Below are positions 7,905 to 16,406 of a DNA stretch of 64,000 nt, piece by piece. The position numbers and the translations under genes are program-made. The notes under the pieces are model-generated. The model saw only the letters and a list, made by a program, of their open reading frames with translations. It searched no databases and was not told where the DNA came from. Each line of letters opens with the position of its first letter. Position 1 is the stretch's first letter. The DNA comes from Sorangium cellulosum So ce56 (GTDB lineage: Bacteria > Myxococcota_A > Polyangia > Polyangiales > Polyangiaceae): assembly GCF_000067165.1 (NCBI RefSeq), contig NC_010162.1, positions 6,765,001 to 6,829,000 on the forward strand, written 5' to 3'.

Positions 7905-9059
7905 CTACGCCCGGCGCCGCGCGCCTCCACGCGCGCGCCGCCGGCTGACCTCCAGGCCGCGGCCGAGGCTGCGCAGGACGAGCAGCTCGTCGCCGAGGTC
8001 GACGTCGACGAGCGCGCGCGCGACCTCCGGGCGGACGCCGGTGAGGATCGGCCTGGAGCCGAGCAGCTGGATCGCGTGCGCCAGCCGCTCCAGGGCCGCG
8101 GCGCCGTCCGGATCGAGCGCCTCCGCGCCGGTGACGTCGAGGACCACGTGGGACGCCCGCTGCGCCACGATCGCGGGGAGGAGCCGCTCTCCGAGCTCGC
8201 TGCCGCGCTCCGCGTCGAGCCGCCCGATGAGCGGCACCGCGAGCGTGCCCCGGCCGACGTCGAGGATCGGCGCGGAGAGGTTCAGGATCTGCCGCCGCTG
8301 CTCCTCCACGAGGGCGAGCGAGCGGTTCAGCTGGTCGATGAGCCGGCCCTGCTCCTCGACCTGCCCCTCGGCGCGCCGCTGCGCCGTGACGTCGAGCTGC
8401 TGCACGAGCACCGCGCGCGCGCCGGTCACGGGATCGGTCGTGGGGCGCGCCTCCACCTGGTGCCACCGCTCGCCGTCGGTCGTGACGACCCGCACTTCCC
8501 CTGCCCACGCCGCCTCCGCGTCGATCGCGCCGCGGACCGCCGCGGCCACGCCCTCGTCCGGGAACGCCGCGTCGATCGCCGGCGCGTCGCCGAGGGCGCG
8601 CAGGGCCGCGGGGTTGTGGAAGAGCACCTTTCCCTCCCGGTCGACGAGGCTGACCAGCACCGACGAGTGGCGGACCGCCTCCACGCCGCGCACCATCGAG
8701 GCGCCGACGCTGGCGGCCTGGGGGAGCGCCTGGAACAGGATCGCGAGCCGCCCGTCATCGAGGTCGATCGGCTGCCCGTGGAGCGTCACGGTCGCGGGCG
8801 TCCCGCGCGGGTAGAGCGTCCAGTCCTCCAGCACCGTCTCCCCTTCCGCGAGGACGCGGAGGTAGCCGTCGAGCCGCGCGCGGACGGCCGGCGACAGGTC
8901 CGAGAGGTCGCGGGAGAGCAGCTCGGCGCGATCCGTCGCGTGCCAGAACTGGAGGGCCTTCGCGTTCACCCAGGGGAACCGGTGCCGGCCGTGATCGTAA
9001 ACCCAGGTCGGCAGGACGGATAGGTCGAGCGCCGACAGGCGCTGGTCGAGGGACGTCAT
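7905..9059 (-). CDS. PAS-STAS regulatory protein (RsbR-like)
   Basis: About 384 aa from ATG 9059; a start at 9101 would add 14 residues. The N-terminal third (PTWVYDHGRHRFPWVNAKAL onward) is PAS-like, and a second PAS follows (VSLVDREGKVLFHNPAALR, then LVQQLDVTAQRRAEGQVEE, a typical PAS exit into a coiled coil near residues 235-275). The C-terminus is a STAS domain (APILDVGRGTLAVPLIG, then VVLDVTGAEALD). PAS plus coiled coil plus STAS is the layout of RsbR-type stressosome sensors. In myxobacteria such proteins often stand alone. No kinase or phosphatase partner is adjacent. Confidence 0.85.
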   Translation of the reverse strand: MTSLDQRLSALDLSVLPTWVYDHGRHRFPWVNAKALQFWHATDRAELLSRDLSDLSPAVRARLDGYLRVLAEGETVLEDWTLYPRGTPATVTLHGQPIDLDDGRLAILFQALPQAASVGASMVRGVEAVRHSSVLVSLVDREGKVLFHNPAALRALGDAPAIDAAFPDEGVAAAVRGAIDAEAAWAGEVRVVTTDGERWHQVEARPTTDPVTGARAVLVQQLDVTAQRRAEGQVEEQGRLIDQLNRSLALVEEQRRQILNLSAPILDVGRGTLAVPLIGRLDAERGSELGERLLPAIVAQRASHVVLDVTGAEALDPDGAAALERLAHAIQLLGSRPILTGVRPEVARALVDVDLGDELLVLRSLGRGLEVSRRRARGGARRRA

Positions 9060-9146
9060 GTCGTGGCGGCACGTCATACGACGCCCCCGTCCGTCCTGCA
9101 CGCCTCTTAACGTCTCTTCACCGGCGCGGCCGGCGCGCGCGGACGC

Positions 9147-9872
9147 TCAGCGGGTGATCTGCCATAAGAGATCGAGCAGCTCCTGCACGGCGGCCCGCCG
9201 GTTGTTCCAGCGGGATTCCCAGGACGAGGCCGCCACGACGGCGCTCGCCCGACGCGCCGCCTCCCTGGCGATCTCGGCCTCCCGGCGCGACCGCGCCTCT
9301 TCCTCGATCTGCTGCTGGCGCGCCCTCGCGGTGCCGCCCGACGCGGCGAAGGCGAGCAGCTGCGGGAGCTCGCCCCGGTCGAACCAGGTGCCATGTTCCC
9401 TGCAGATGTCGACGATGATGCCGCTCTTGCCGGCGAAGTTCTTGCGGTTCATCCGCTGGCCGCACGCCGGGCACCGGACGTAGCGCACGCGGACGTCGAC
9501 GTGCTCCGGCCGCCGCGGCGGCCTCGGCGCGCTCGTCCCATAGCTCTCCCGGCGCTCCAGGAGGTCCAGCAAGAGCGCGTGGTCGACGAGCTGGCCGCCG
9601 CACCGGCCGCAGTCGCGCAGGAGGCCGGCCGCGGCGCGGAACGCCGAGAAGGGCACGCCGCACTCTGCGCAGAGGAGCGCGTCGGGCTCGGGGATGGGCT
9701 CCAGGCCGAGCTCGTGCCCGCACCCGTCGCAGCGCTCCGCGTCGGGGAGGTTCAGCTGGTAGCAGCCGCCGCAGCGCACGGTGGCGAGCGACCCCTGGCA
9801 CCCGGGGTAACAGCGCCCCTCCGCGTTGGTCAGGAGGCCGCATCGCGGGCACGGGCTGCGATCGGCGCGCAC
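9147..9872 (-). CDS. Multi-zinc-ribbon protein with a zf-TFIIB domain
   Basis: 241 aa. It holds a run of Cys pairs: CPRCG, CYPGC, CGGCY/CDGCG, CAECG and CGRCGG, then a zf-TFIIB-type ribbon YVRCPACGQRMNR followed by CREHGTWFDRGEL. The C-terminus (about residues 185-225) is a charged helix rich in Arg/Glu/Ala with a Trp cluster near the end. Zf-TFIIB proteins bind zinc and often act as small transcription-like or chaperone adaptors, but the role is not established. No enzymatic domain is visible. Confidence 0.8.
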   Translation of the reverse strand: MRADRSPCPRCGLLTNAEGRCYPGCQGSLATVRCGGCYQLNLPDAERCDGCGHELGLEPIPEPDALLCAECGVPFSAFRAAAGLLRDCGRCGGQLVDHALLLDLLERRESYGTSAPRPPRRPEHVDVRVRYVRCPACGQRMNRKNFAGKSGIIVDICREHGTWFDRGELPQLLAFAASGGTARARQQQIEEEARSRREAEIAREAARRASAVVAASSWESRWNNRRAAVQELLDLLWQITR

Positions 9873-9975
9873 CCTGGGAGTCTAGACGCCCAGCGCGCTC
9901 ACGAGAAGCGCCGCGACAGCCGCCCTCGCTCCTGACGCCGGCGCCGCCTTCAAAGCGCCGGACCGATGATCGGGC

Positions 9976-10464
9976 TCAGCGCTGCCTGGCGGGGCGCATC
10001 CAGGGATGGGGATGGGAGCTCCGGGGACGGCTGTGCGGCGGCGCGCTGGACCGGCGCACCTGCTTTCCGAGCTCCTCGAGGAGATATCCCACGGCGGTGT
10101 CATCGTCCTGAAGCACGACGACATGGTCGTTGTTCTCCTCACGCAGGAGCCGGTTCACCTGGAGGGCGCCGACCGCCGTCCGCACGACGATGGCGACGCA
10201 CGCGAACTCGCTGACGAGCATGCTGCGCGTGCGCATCGTCGCGGCCTCGAACGACGGATCGTTGTTCATGGGCGCCCGGCGGAGGTCGAGCAGGTGGCCG
10301 AGGCACCAGCGATCCAGCGACTCGTAAACCTTGAGCGCCTCGGAGTGGACCCGGATGAAATCGTCGGGAGATGGATAGGGGAGCTCGGAGCGGGTGCTGC
10401 GGACGATCGACATCTCCTGATCGAGCATGACCGTCAGGTGGTCGTTCTGCAGCAGGACATCCAT
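9976..10464 (-). CDS. Hypothetical protein, possibly SpoIIAA-like
   Basis: About 162 aa from ATG 10464; residues upstream of this Met look non-coding. It starts MDVLLQNDHLTVMLDQEMSI and contains CLGHLLDLRRAPMNNDPSFE and ACVAIVVRTAVGALQVNRLL. The alternating strand-helix pattern with LLDLRRAP in a central strand is reminiscent of the SpoIIAA/STAS-like sandwich found in many short myxobacterial proteins, but no definitive motif is present. The tail after residue 135 is Pro/Arg/Ser-rich and probably disordered. Confidence 0.6.
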   Translation of the reverse strand: MDVLLQNDHLTVMLDQEMSIVRSTRSELPYPSPDDFIRVHSEALKVYESLDRWCLGHLLDLRRAPMNNDPSFEAATMRTRSMLVSEFACVAIVVRTAVGALQVNRLLREENNDHVVVLQDDDTAVGYLLEELGKQVRRSSAPPHSRPRSSHPHPWMRPARQR

Positions 10465-10791
10465 CCCACCACAGGATAGCGAGCCGGCGGCGCGCCGGCA
10501 CTGAAAAGCAATGGCGAGCTCAACGCTGCGCCGGCAAATGCTGGGTGATCGGCCAGAACGGACCGCCGCGCAACGGCGTGGGTTCGGGTGTGCGTGGAGC
10601 GATGAGCGGCCCAGAACCAGCGGCGTCTGCATTCCCTCGCGATGGGCGCGGGCGGCGGGAACGAATCTCCTTCAGGCCAGCGAGTTCGGCTCTCGGGACG
10701 ACGACCGGCGGTCATGTGTGCTGGTCAGTTTGGTTGATCGTCCCGCACGCCCGAGACGCGCGCCTTCGACCCGTGCCGCCCCCATCGCCGC
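10465..10791. other. Intergenic gap (327 bp)
   Basis: This is the gap between the 10464 start and the stop of the permease (both minus strand). It holds a short GC-rich hairpin GCCGGCG/CGCCGGC near 10483-10499, just upstream of the 10464 gene. I see no gene in it. Confidence 0.5.
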
Positions 10792-12003
10792 TCACTCGAA
10801 CCGCAGCGCCTCCACCGGATCGAGCCTCGACGCGCGCCTCGCCGGCCCCACGCCGAACGTGATCCCGATGAGGATCGACACCCCGAGCGCGAGCCCGACC
10901 GCGTACGTCGGCACGATGGTGGCCCACTCCCCGAACCGCGACAGCAGCACCGCCGCCCCGTACCCGAGGCCCACCCCGGCCACGCCGCCCGCGAGCGACA
11001 CGACGACCGCCTCGACAAGGAACTGCCTCAGGATGTCCCCGCGCCGCGCCCCCACCGCCATCCGCACGCCGATCTCGCGCGTCCGCTCCCGCACCGAGAC
11101 CAGCATGATGTTCATGATCCCGATTCCACCCACTATCAGCGACACGGCCGCCACGCTGCCGAGCAGCATCGTGAAGGTGCCCGTGATCTGCCCCATCGTC
11201 GCCAGCATCTCGGCCTGCGACCGCACCTCGAAGTCGCTCGGCTGATCCGCGCGCAGCCGGTGGCGCAGGCGCAGCAGCTGCTCGAGCTGCGCGATCACCA
11301 TGTCGGACCGATCCTCGCTCGCCAGCTGCAGCGAGATCGTCGACAGGTGATCCTGCCCGAACAGCACCGACCGGTGCGTCGACAGCGGCACGAACACCCC
11401 GTCGTCCGGCGAGCCCATGCCCGACCCCTTCTCCGCCAGCACCCCGACCACCCGGAACGCGTTCCCGTTGATCTGGAGCCGCGTCCCGAGCGGCGAGGCG
11501 CTCACGTTGGCCGCGTAGAGCTGCCGCGCGACGTTTGCCCCGAGCACGACCACGCGCGCCCGCTGCTGCTCGTCCAGGTCGGAGAACGAGACGCCGCTCG
11601 CCACCGAAAGAGAGCGGACCTCGAGGTACGCCGGCGTGATCCCCGTCACGGACGCGTTCAGGTTGCTCGCCATGTACCGCAGCTGCGCGCTGCCGCTCCG
11701 CTCCGGCGCGACCGCCGCCACGCCGTCGAGCCCCTTGAGCGCCTCGGCGTCGTCCTCGGTCAGCGTCTTCACCGTGCCCGACCGGACCCCGCTCGCCGAC
11801 GCGGAACCCGGGCGCACCATCAGCAGGTTCGCGCCGAGCGACCGGATCCGCCCCTCGACGCTGCTGCGCGCGCCCTCTCCGATCCCGAGCACCGCCACGA
11901 CGGCCGCGGTCCCGATGATCATGCCGAGCATCGTCAGCAGCGTCCGCAGGCGGTTCGAGGCGAGCGAGCGCCACGCGCTCTTCGCCGTCTCCTTGATCAG
12001 CAT
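10792..12003 (-). CDS. MacB-type ABC transporter permease (FtsX family)
   Basis: About 403 aa from ATG 12003. A cytoplasmic N-terminal helix (KSAWRSLASNRLRTLLTMLG) runs into TM1. A large periplasmic MacB-PCD domain (residues about 45-270) follows. Then come three TM segments of the FtsX core: LLGSVAAVSLIVGGIGIMNI, the region after FLVEAVVVSLAGG, and the stretch near VGLALGVSILIGITFG. The motif RTREIGVRMAVGARRGDI is the family coupling segment. It is encoded separately from its ATPase, overlapping it by 7 bp. In MacAB-type pumps this subunit uses ATP hydrolysis to transmit movement to the periplasmic adaptor and TolC. The substrate could be a peptide, lipoprotein or small molecule. Confidence 0.93.
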   Translation of the reverse strand: MLIKETAKSAWRSLASNRLRTLLTMLGMIIGTAAVVAVLGIGEGARSSVEGRIRSLGANLLMVRPGSASASGVRSGTVKTLTEDDAEALKGLDGVAAVAPERSGSAQLRYMASNLNASVTGITPAYLEVRSLSVASGVSFSDLDEQQRARVVVLGANVARQLYAANVSASPLGTRLQINGNAFRVVGVLAEKGSGMGSPDDGVFVPLSTHRSVLFGQDHLSTISLQLASEDRSDMVIAQLEQLLRLRHRLRADQPSDFEVRSQAEMLATMGQITGTFTMLLGSVAAVSLIVGGIGIMNIMLVSVRERTREIGVRMAVGARRGDILRQFLVEAVVVSLAGGVAGVGLGYGAAVLLSRFGEWATIVPTYAVGLALGVSILIGITFGVGPARRASRLDPVEALRFE

Positions 12004-12728
12004 GCCGCCTCCATCTCGCCCGCGTGGAACGCCGACACCACGTCGGCCGAAGGCCCGTCGGCCACGATGTGCCCGTCCCTCATGTGGATGGCGCGCGAGA
12101 GCGACCGCGCCACGGCGAGGTCGTGGGTCACCATGATCAGCGTCGTCCCGTCCGCGTTCAGCGACAGGAGCAGCTCCAGCACGTCGCGCCCCGTCTTGCT
12201 GTCGAGCGCGCCCGTCGGCTCGTCGCACAGCAGGATCGACGGCCGCGTCACGATCGCCCGCGCGATCGCCACGCGCTGCCTCTGCCCGCCGGAGAGCTCC
12301 GACGGCAGGTGCCGCGCGCGCGCCGCGAGCCCCACGCGCTCGAGCGCGCCCTCCGCGAGCGCGCGGCTGTTCTTCACCGCCCCGTAGAGCAGCGGCAGCT
12401 CGACGTTCTCCGCCGCCGTCATCCGCGGCAGCAGGTTGAAGCTCTGGAACACGAACCCGATGTGGCGGTTCCTGAGCGCCGCCAGCTCGTCGTCGTCGAG
12501 CTCCGCCACGTTGCGCCCCCCGAGCCGGTACACGCCCTCCGTCGGCCGATCCAGGCACCCGAGGATGTTCAGCAGGCTCGACTTCCCGCAGCCGGAGGGC
12601 CCGATGATCGCGACCGACTCGCCCCGGCGCACCTCGAAGCCGATCCGGTCGACCGCCCGCACCGCGAGATCCTCGCGATCGGCGTGGTACACCTTCGAGA
12701 GCCCGCTCACGAGGACCGGGACGTCCAT
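11997..12728 (-). CDS. MacB-type ABC transporter ATPase
   Basis: 243 aa. Complete nucleotide-binding domain: Walker A GPSGCGKSS, Q-loop FVFQSFNLLP, signature LSGGQRQRVAIARAI, Walker B ILLCDEPTGALD and switch His MVTHD. The FQSFNLLP and DEPTGALD forms are typical of the LolD/MacB/FtsE subfamily. One base separates it from the adaptor stop upstream, and its 3-prime end overlaps the permease start, so the two ABC subunits are translationally coupled. Confidence 0.95.
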   Translation of the reverse strand: MDVPVLVSGLSKVYHADREDLAVRAVDRIGFEVRRGESVAIIGPSGCGKSSLLNILGCLDRPTEGVYRLGGRNVAELDDDELAALRNRHIGFVFQSFNLLPRMTAAENVELPLLYGAVKNSRALAEGALERVGLAARARHLPSELSGGQRQRVAIARAIVTRPSILLCDEPTGALDSKTGRDVLELLLSLNADGTTLIMVTHDLAVARSLSRAIHMRDGHIVADGPSADVVSAFHAGEMEAAC

Positions 12729-12729
12729 C

Positions 12730-13980
12730 TCAGCGCCCTCCTCGGCCTGCGCCCATCCCCATGCCCATCCCCCGCATCGGGTTCTGGCCGCCGCCCTGCC
12801 GCTGCCCCTGCCCCTGCGGCCCCGCCGCGGTCGCGGCGGGCGCGCTCGCGAGCACGTCGTCGCCCTCGCTCAGGCCCTCGGTCACGACCATCCGCGAGCC
12901 GTCCGTCGCCCCGGTCTGGATCGGCCGCTCCTCGCCGTTCGCGAGCCGCACGAACCGCCGCTTGCCATGCGACTGCACGGCCAGGAGCGGCACGAGCAGC
13001 ACGTCCTTCTGCTCCGCGGTCACGATCTCCACGTCCGCGCTCATCCCCGACCGGAGCAGCGACGCGTCCTTGTCGTTGACGACGATCTCGACGTCGAACG
13101 TCACGACGCTCGACACCTCCTTGCCGAGCGGGCTCACCCGGTCGACGACGCCCTGGAACACCCGGTCCCCGTAGGCGTCGACGCGGATGTCGACCCGCTG
13201 CCCCGGCGCGACGCGCCCGATCTGCGCCTCGTCGATCGCGCCGACGATGCGCAGGTTCGACAGATCGGCGAGCGTCATCACGGCGCTGCCGCCGCTCACG
13301 TTGGTGAGCGCCGACGAGACGAGCGTCCCCTTCTCCACGGCCACGTCGAGCACCGTCCCGGCGATCGGCGCGTAGATCTGCGTCTCCTTGAGCCGCAGCT
13401 CGGCGTCCTGCACCGCCAGCTCGGCCGTCTTGAGCTGCGCCTGCGTCGCGTTCAGCTGCGCCCGCCGCAGCGTGATGTTCGCGCCCGCGACCTTCGTCGA
13501 GTGCGCCGCCGTGCGGGCCGCGTCGGTTGACCCGAGGCCCATCTCCGCGCTCTTCTCGGCGACCTCCTGGCTCGCCTGGCTGTTCTTGCGCTCGAGCTCG
13601 GCGACCGCGACCGACGCGTTCGCCGCGGCGAGATCGGCCTTCACGCGGTCGCGCGCCACGCGCGCCGCGGCGAGATCGCGCTCCGCGTCCGTCGGGTCCA
13701 GGCGCACGAGGAGCTGCCCCGCCTCGACCGTATCGCCCTCCTTCACGAGGACCTCGATGACCTGGCCCGGGGCGCGCGACTTCACCTCGACCTGCACGTC
13801 GGGCTCGATCTTCCCGGACGCGGCCGCGGTCTCGGTCAGGTTCCCGCGGCGGATCTCGACGGTCGGGCCGGCGGGGGTCTTCTCGGGCTGCTTGTACCAG
13901 GCGTACCCGCCGATCGCGAAGCTCGCCACGGCCAACGCGGCCACGCCGGACATCAGGTAGCGCTTCTTGTTCCTGTTCAT
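12730..13980 (-). CDS. MacA-type periplasmic adaptor (HlyD family)
   Basis: About 416 aa. One N-terminal anchor (residues 8-25) is followed by VEIRRGNLTETAAASGKIEP and the split lipoyl motif (RAPGQVIEVLVKEGDTVEAG before the hairpin, TQIYAPIAGTVLDVAVEKGT after it). A long alpha-hairpin lies between them (about residues 95-190), then beta-barrel and membrane-proximal domains. The tail is Gly/Gln/Met-rich (GMGMGMGAGRGGR). It joins the inner-membrane ABC pump to the outer-membrane channel. Its ATG overlaps the TolC-family stop as ATGA. Confidence 0.93.
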   Translation of the reverse strand: MNRNKKRYLMSGVAALAVASFAIGGYAWYKQPEKTPAGPTVEIRRGNLTETAAASGKIEPDVQVEVKSRAPGQVIEVLVKEGDTVEAGQLLVRLDPTDAERDLAAARVARDRVKADLAAANASVAVAELERKNSQASQEVAEKSAEMGLGSTDAARTAAHSTKVAGANITLRRAQLNATQAQLKTAELAVQDAELRLKETQIYAPIAGTVLDVAVEKGTLVSSALTNVSGGSAVMTLADLSNLRIVGAIDEAQIGRVAPGQRVDIRVDAYGDRVFQGVVDRVSPLGKEVSSVVTFDVEIVVNDKDASLLRSGMSADVEIVTAEQKDVLLVPLLAVQSHGKRRFVRLANGEERPIQTGATDGSRMVVTEGLSEGDDVLASAPAATAAGPQGQGQRQGGGQNPMRGMGMGMGAGRGGR

Positions 13981-15518
13981 GACGACCTCCTGGGGAGCAC
14001 CGACGCGAAGCGGACGAGCAGCGCGCCCGTCTCGTGATCGAGCTGGAGGCGCGACGTCAGCTCCGTCACCGCCGCCCGCAGCCTGCGCAGCTCCGCCTCC
14101 CTCCGCGTCTGCTCCGCCTGCACCACGTCCGCCGACGTCGCGGTCCCGAGCGAGAGCCGCTGGCGCTCGGCCTCGGCCAGCTCGCCCGCCATGCGCGCCG
14201 TCTCGGTGGCCAGCGCGACCTGCTCGGCCGCGGCCTCGAGGCTCGCGCGCAGCGAGCTCACGTCGGCCGCGATCGCCTCGGCGCGCGCCTGGTATCGCGC
14301 CTCCGCGGCCGCGAGCTGCGTCCGCGCGCGGGCCGCGTCCGCGGACGCCCGCCCGCCGCCGAGCGGCAGCTCGATCTCGATCCCGCCCAGCACCCCGAAC
14401 GCCGGCCGGCCGCCCGGCAGCGAGAGCCCCGGCAGGCCGTCGCGCACCCACTGCCCGTCCATCGAGGCCATCGCGAACAGGTCGAGGCGGATCTGGTCCG
14501 CGTCCTCCGCCGCGCTCACCCGCGCGCGCTGCGCGTCGAGGTCGGCGCGCAGGGCCGCGAGCTCCAGGGACCGCTCGCTCGCCGCGCGCACGAGCGCGTC
14601 GGCCGACGGCAGGGCCCCGAGCGACGGCGGCGCGCCGGTCGGGGCGAGCGACGCCGCGCTCGCCGGGGCCATGCCGAGCGCGCGCCCGAGCGCGATGGCC
14701 CGCGCCGCCCGCGTCGCCCGCGCCTGCGACAGCGAATCCGCGATCGACGCGGCCGAGGTCGAGAAGCGCAGGACGTCCACCTTCGTTCCGGTGCCGAGGG
14801 TCTCGGCGCGCGCCTTCGCGTCGGCGAGCAGCCGCTGTGCGGCCGCGAGCGCCTGCTCCTGCACGACGATCGCCTGCTCCGCGTACCAGAGCTCCCAGTA
14901 CGCCCCGAGCACGTCGAGCGCTGTCTGGCTCGCGGCGAGCTCGCGCTCCTGCTCCGCGGCGACGGCCGACGCCTGCGCCTGCGCGTACGGCGCGAGGACC
15001 GCGTCGGTCCCGGCCCCCCGCAGGAGCGGCTGCCGCGCGGAGACGTAGGCCTGCGCGCCGTAGTTCGGGCCCGGGGTCCCCGAGCGCGCCGACGCGCCCA
15101 CCTCGAGGCTCGTCCCGACGTCGGTCGTGTACCGGAGCGCCACGTCCGACGTGACGGACGTGGTGCTCGAGCGCTTGAGCATGGGAATGGTGAGTGGTTT
15201 GTCGTTTGCATCGGTGTCGGGAACTCCGTCGCCGTCAGCGTCGACGGGGTCGGCTCCGTTGTGGAACGGCTCCTTGTAATCTCCGGTCACCGAGGCCGAG
15301 AGCGTGGGCTTGCGGGCGCCTTCCTCGGCGGCGACGGCCTGCCGCGCCGCGGTGGCCTCGAGCAGCGCCGCTCGGAGGGACGGGTTCTGGGAGGCGGCGC
15401 GGCGGACCGCCTCCTCGGCGGTGAGCGTCTCGGCGCGCGCCGCGACGCTCAGCGAGCACGTGGCGGCGAGGGCGAGAGACGCCAGCCACGGCAAGGGAAC
15501 GGAGCGAGAGAACGTCAT
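13977..15518 (-). CDS. TolC-family outer-membrane efflux protein
   Basis: About 513 aa from ATG 15518, which gives a clean signal peptide (LPWLASLALAATCSLSVAARAE). The mature N-terminus LTAEEAVRRAASQNPSLRAALL is the classic TolC opening. Two structural repeats of long Ala/Glu/Arg helices follow, with barrel strands near VALRYTTDVGTSLEVGA. An acidic calcium-loop-like insert (DPVDADGDGVPDTDAND) sits at about residues 90-107; it resembles thrombospondin type 3 repeats and is unusual for TolC. It is the first gene of the four-gene efflux operon and faces the cpxR-like gene across an operator region. Confidence 0.92.
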   Translation of the reverse strand: MTFSRSVPLPWLASLALAATCSLSVAARAETLTAEEAVRRAASQNPSLRAALLEATAARQAVAAEEGARKPTLSASVTGDYKEPFHNGADPVDADGDGVPDTDANDKPLTIPMLKRSSTTSVTSDVALRYTTDVGTSLEVGASARSGTPGPNYGAQAYVSARQPLLRGAGTDAVLAPYAQAQASAVAAEQERELAASQTALDVLGAYWELWYAEQAIVVQEQALAAAQRLLADAKARAETLGTGTKVDVLRFSTSAASIADSLSQARATRAARAIALGRALGMAPASAASLAPTGAPPSLGALPSADALVRAASERSLELAALRADLDAQRARVSAAEDADQIRLDLFAMASMDGQWVRDGLPGLSLPGGRPAFGVLGGIEIELPLGGGRASADAARARTQLAAAEARYQARAEAIAADVSSLRASLEAAAEQVALATETARMAGELAEAERQRLSLGTATSADVVQAEQTRREAELRRLRAAVTELTSRLQLDHETGALLVRFASVLPRRSS

Positions 15519-15561
15519 GCGCCGCAAGCTAACGGGCAGTGTCTCAAGAGGTGTCCTGGTC

Positions 15562-15603
15562 GTGTAAAGATTCGTCAAGACGCCTCTTGACCAGGCCTTA
15601 CAC
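15562..15603. promoter_or_regulatory. 42-bp dyad with two back-to-back CpxR-like boxes
   Basis: Outer arms GTGTAA (15562-15567) and TTACAC (15598-15603), and inner arms GTCAAGA (15574-15580) and TCTTGAC (15585-15591), share one centre at 15582.5. Each half reads as a CpxR-type direct repeat: GTAAA-N5-GTCAA on the plus strand and GTAAG-N5-GTCAA on the minus strand (known consensus GTAAA-N5-GTAAA). It lies 44 bp upstream of the efflux operon and 32 bp upstream of the CpxR-like regulator, so one site could control both. Confidence 0.75.
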
Positions 15604-15634
15604 GGCGGTGCGACAGCCGCGCTACAGTCGCGAC

Positions 15635-16381
15635 ATGACGGATCCGCCCCAGATCCTGGTCATCGACGACGACGCCGAGCTCTGCGAGCTCCTGGCCGAG
15701 CTGCTCGGTCAGGAGGGTTACGCGGTGGAGAGCGCGCGCGACGCGATCTCCGGCCTCGCGCGCGCGCAGGAGGAGAGGGAGAGGCCCTTCACGCTCGTGG
15801 TGCTCGACGTGATGCTGCCTGGGCTCAACGGGTTCGAGGTCCTCACGCGGCTGCGGCAGAGCTCGCGCGTCCCCGTCCTGATGCTCACCGCGCGGGGCGA
15901 GGACGTCGACCGCATCGTCGGCCTCGAGATGGGCGCGGACGACTACCTGCCGAAGCCGTTCAACCCGCGCGAGCTGGTCGCCCGCGTGCGCGCGCTCCAC
16001 CGGCGCGCCTCTCACGCCGGCGCGGCGGCTGGGCCGGGCGCGGCGGCCGGTCCTTCCGCCGCGGAGGCGCAGGGCGCGCTGACGGTCGACGATCTCGAGG
16101 TGCTCCCCGCCGCGCGGCGCGTCCGTGTCCGCGGCGAGGAGGTCCGGCTCACCACGGCCGAGTTCGACCTGCTCGAGGTCCTGGCGCGGCAGGCGGGGAC
16201 GGTTGTCTCGCGCGAGGATCTCGCGCGGCGCGTCCTCGGACGCCGGCTCGCGGCGTACGACCGCGGCATCGACATGCACGTCTCGAACCTGCGCCGCAAG
16301 CTCGGGCCTGGGCCGGGCGGCGGCGAGCGCATCAAGACGGTCCGCAACGCGGGCTACATCCTCGCGCGGGAGCGCGCGTGA
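15635..16381 (+). CDS. cpxR: CpxR-like response regulator (OmpR family)
   Basis: 248 aa from ATG 15635. Receiver domain: acidic pocket IDDDAEL, phospho-acceptor Asp in VVLDVMLPGLNG, Thr/Ser switch in MLTARGED and Lys in LPKPF. The sequence ARGEDVDRIVGLEMGADDYL closely follows CpxR. An Ala/Gly/Pro linker (residues about 125-148) leads to an OmpR-type winged helix (TTAEFDLLEVLARQAGTVVS onward, then DMHVSNLRRKLGP). Upstream residues in the same frame fall inside the operator and are not counted. It pairs with the kinase 25 bp downstream and probably binds the 15562-15603 dyad. Confidence 0.9.
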   Translation: MTDPPQILVIDDDAELCELLAELLGQEGYAVESARDAISGLARAQEERERPFTLVVLDVMLPGLNGFEVLTRLRQSSRVPVLMLTARGEDVDRIVGLEMGADDYLPKPFNPRELVARVRALHRRASHAGAAAGPGAAAGPSAAEAQGALTVDDLEVLPAARRVRVRGEEVRLTTAEFDLLEVLARQAGTVVSREDLARRVLGRRLAAYDRGIDMHVSNLRRKLGPGPGGGERIKTVRNAGYILARERA

Positions 16382-16406
16382 AGCGCTTCTTCCCCGGAGG
16401 GCGGCC

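Noticed and set aside
7905..9059. Histidine kinase reading of the PAS protein
   Set aside because: No His-box or ATPase motifs are present; the C-terminus is a STAS domain.
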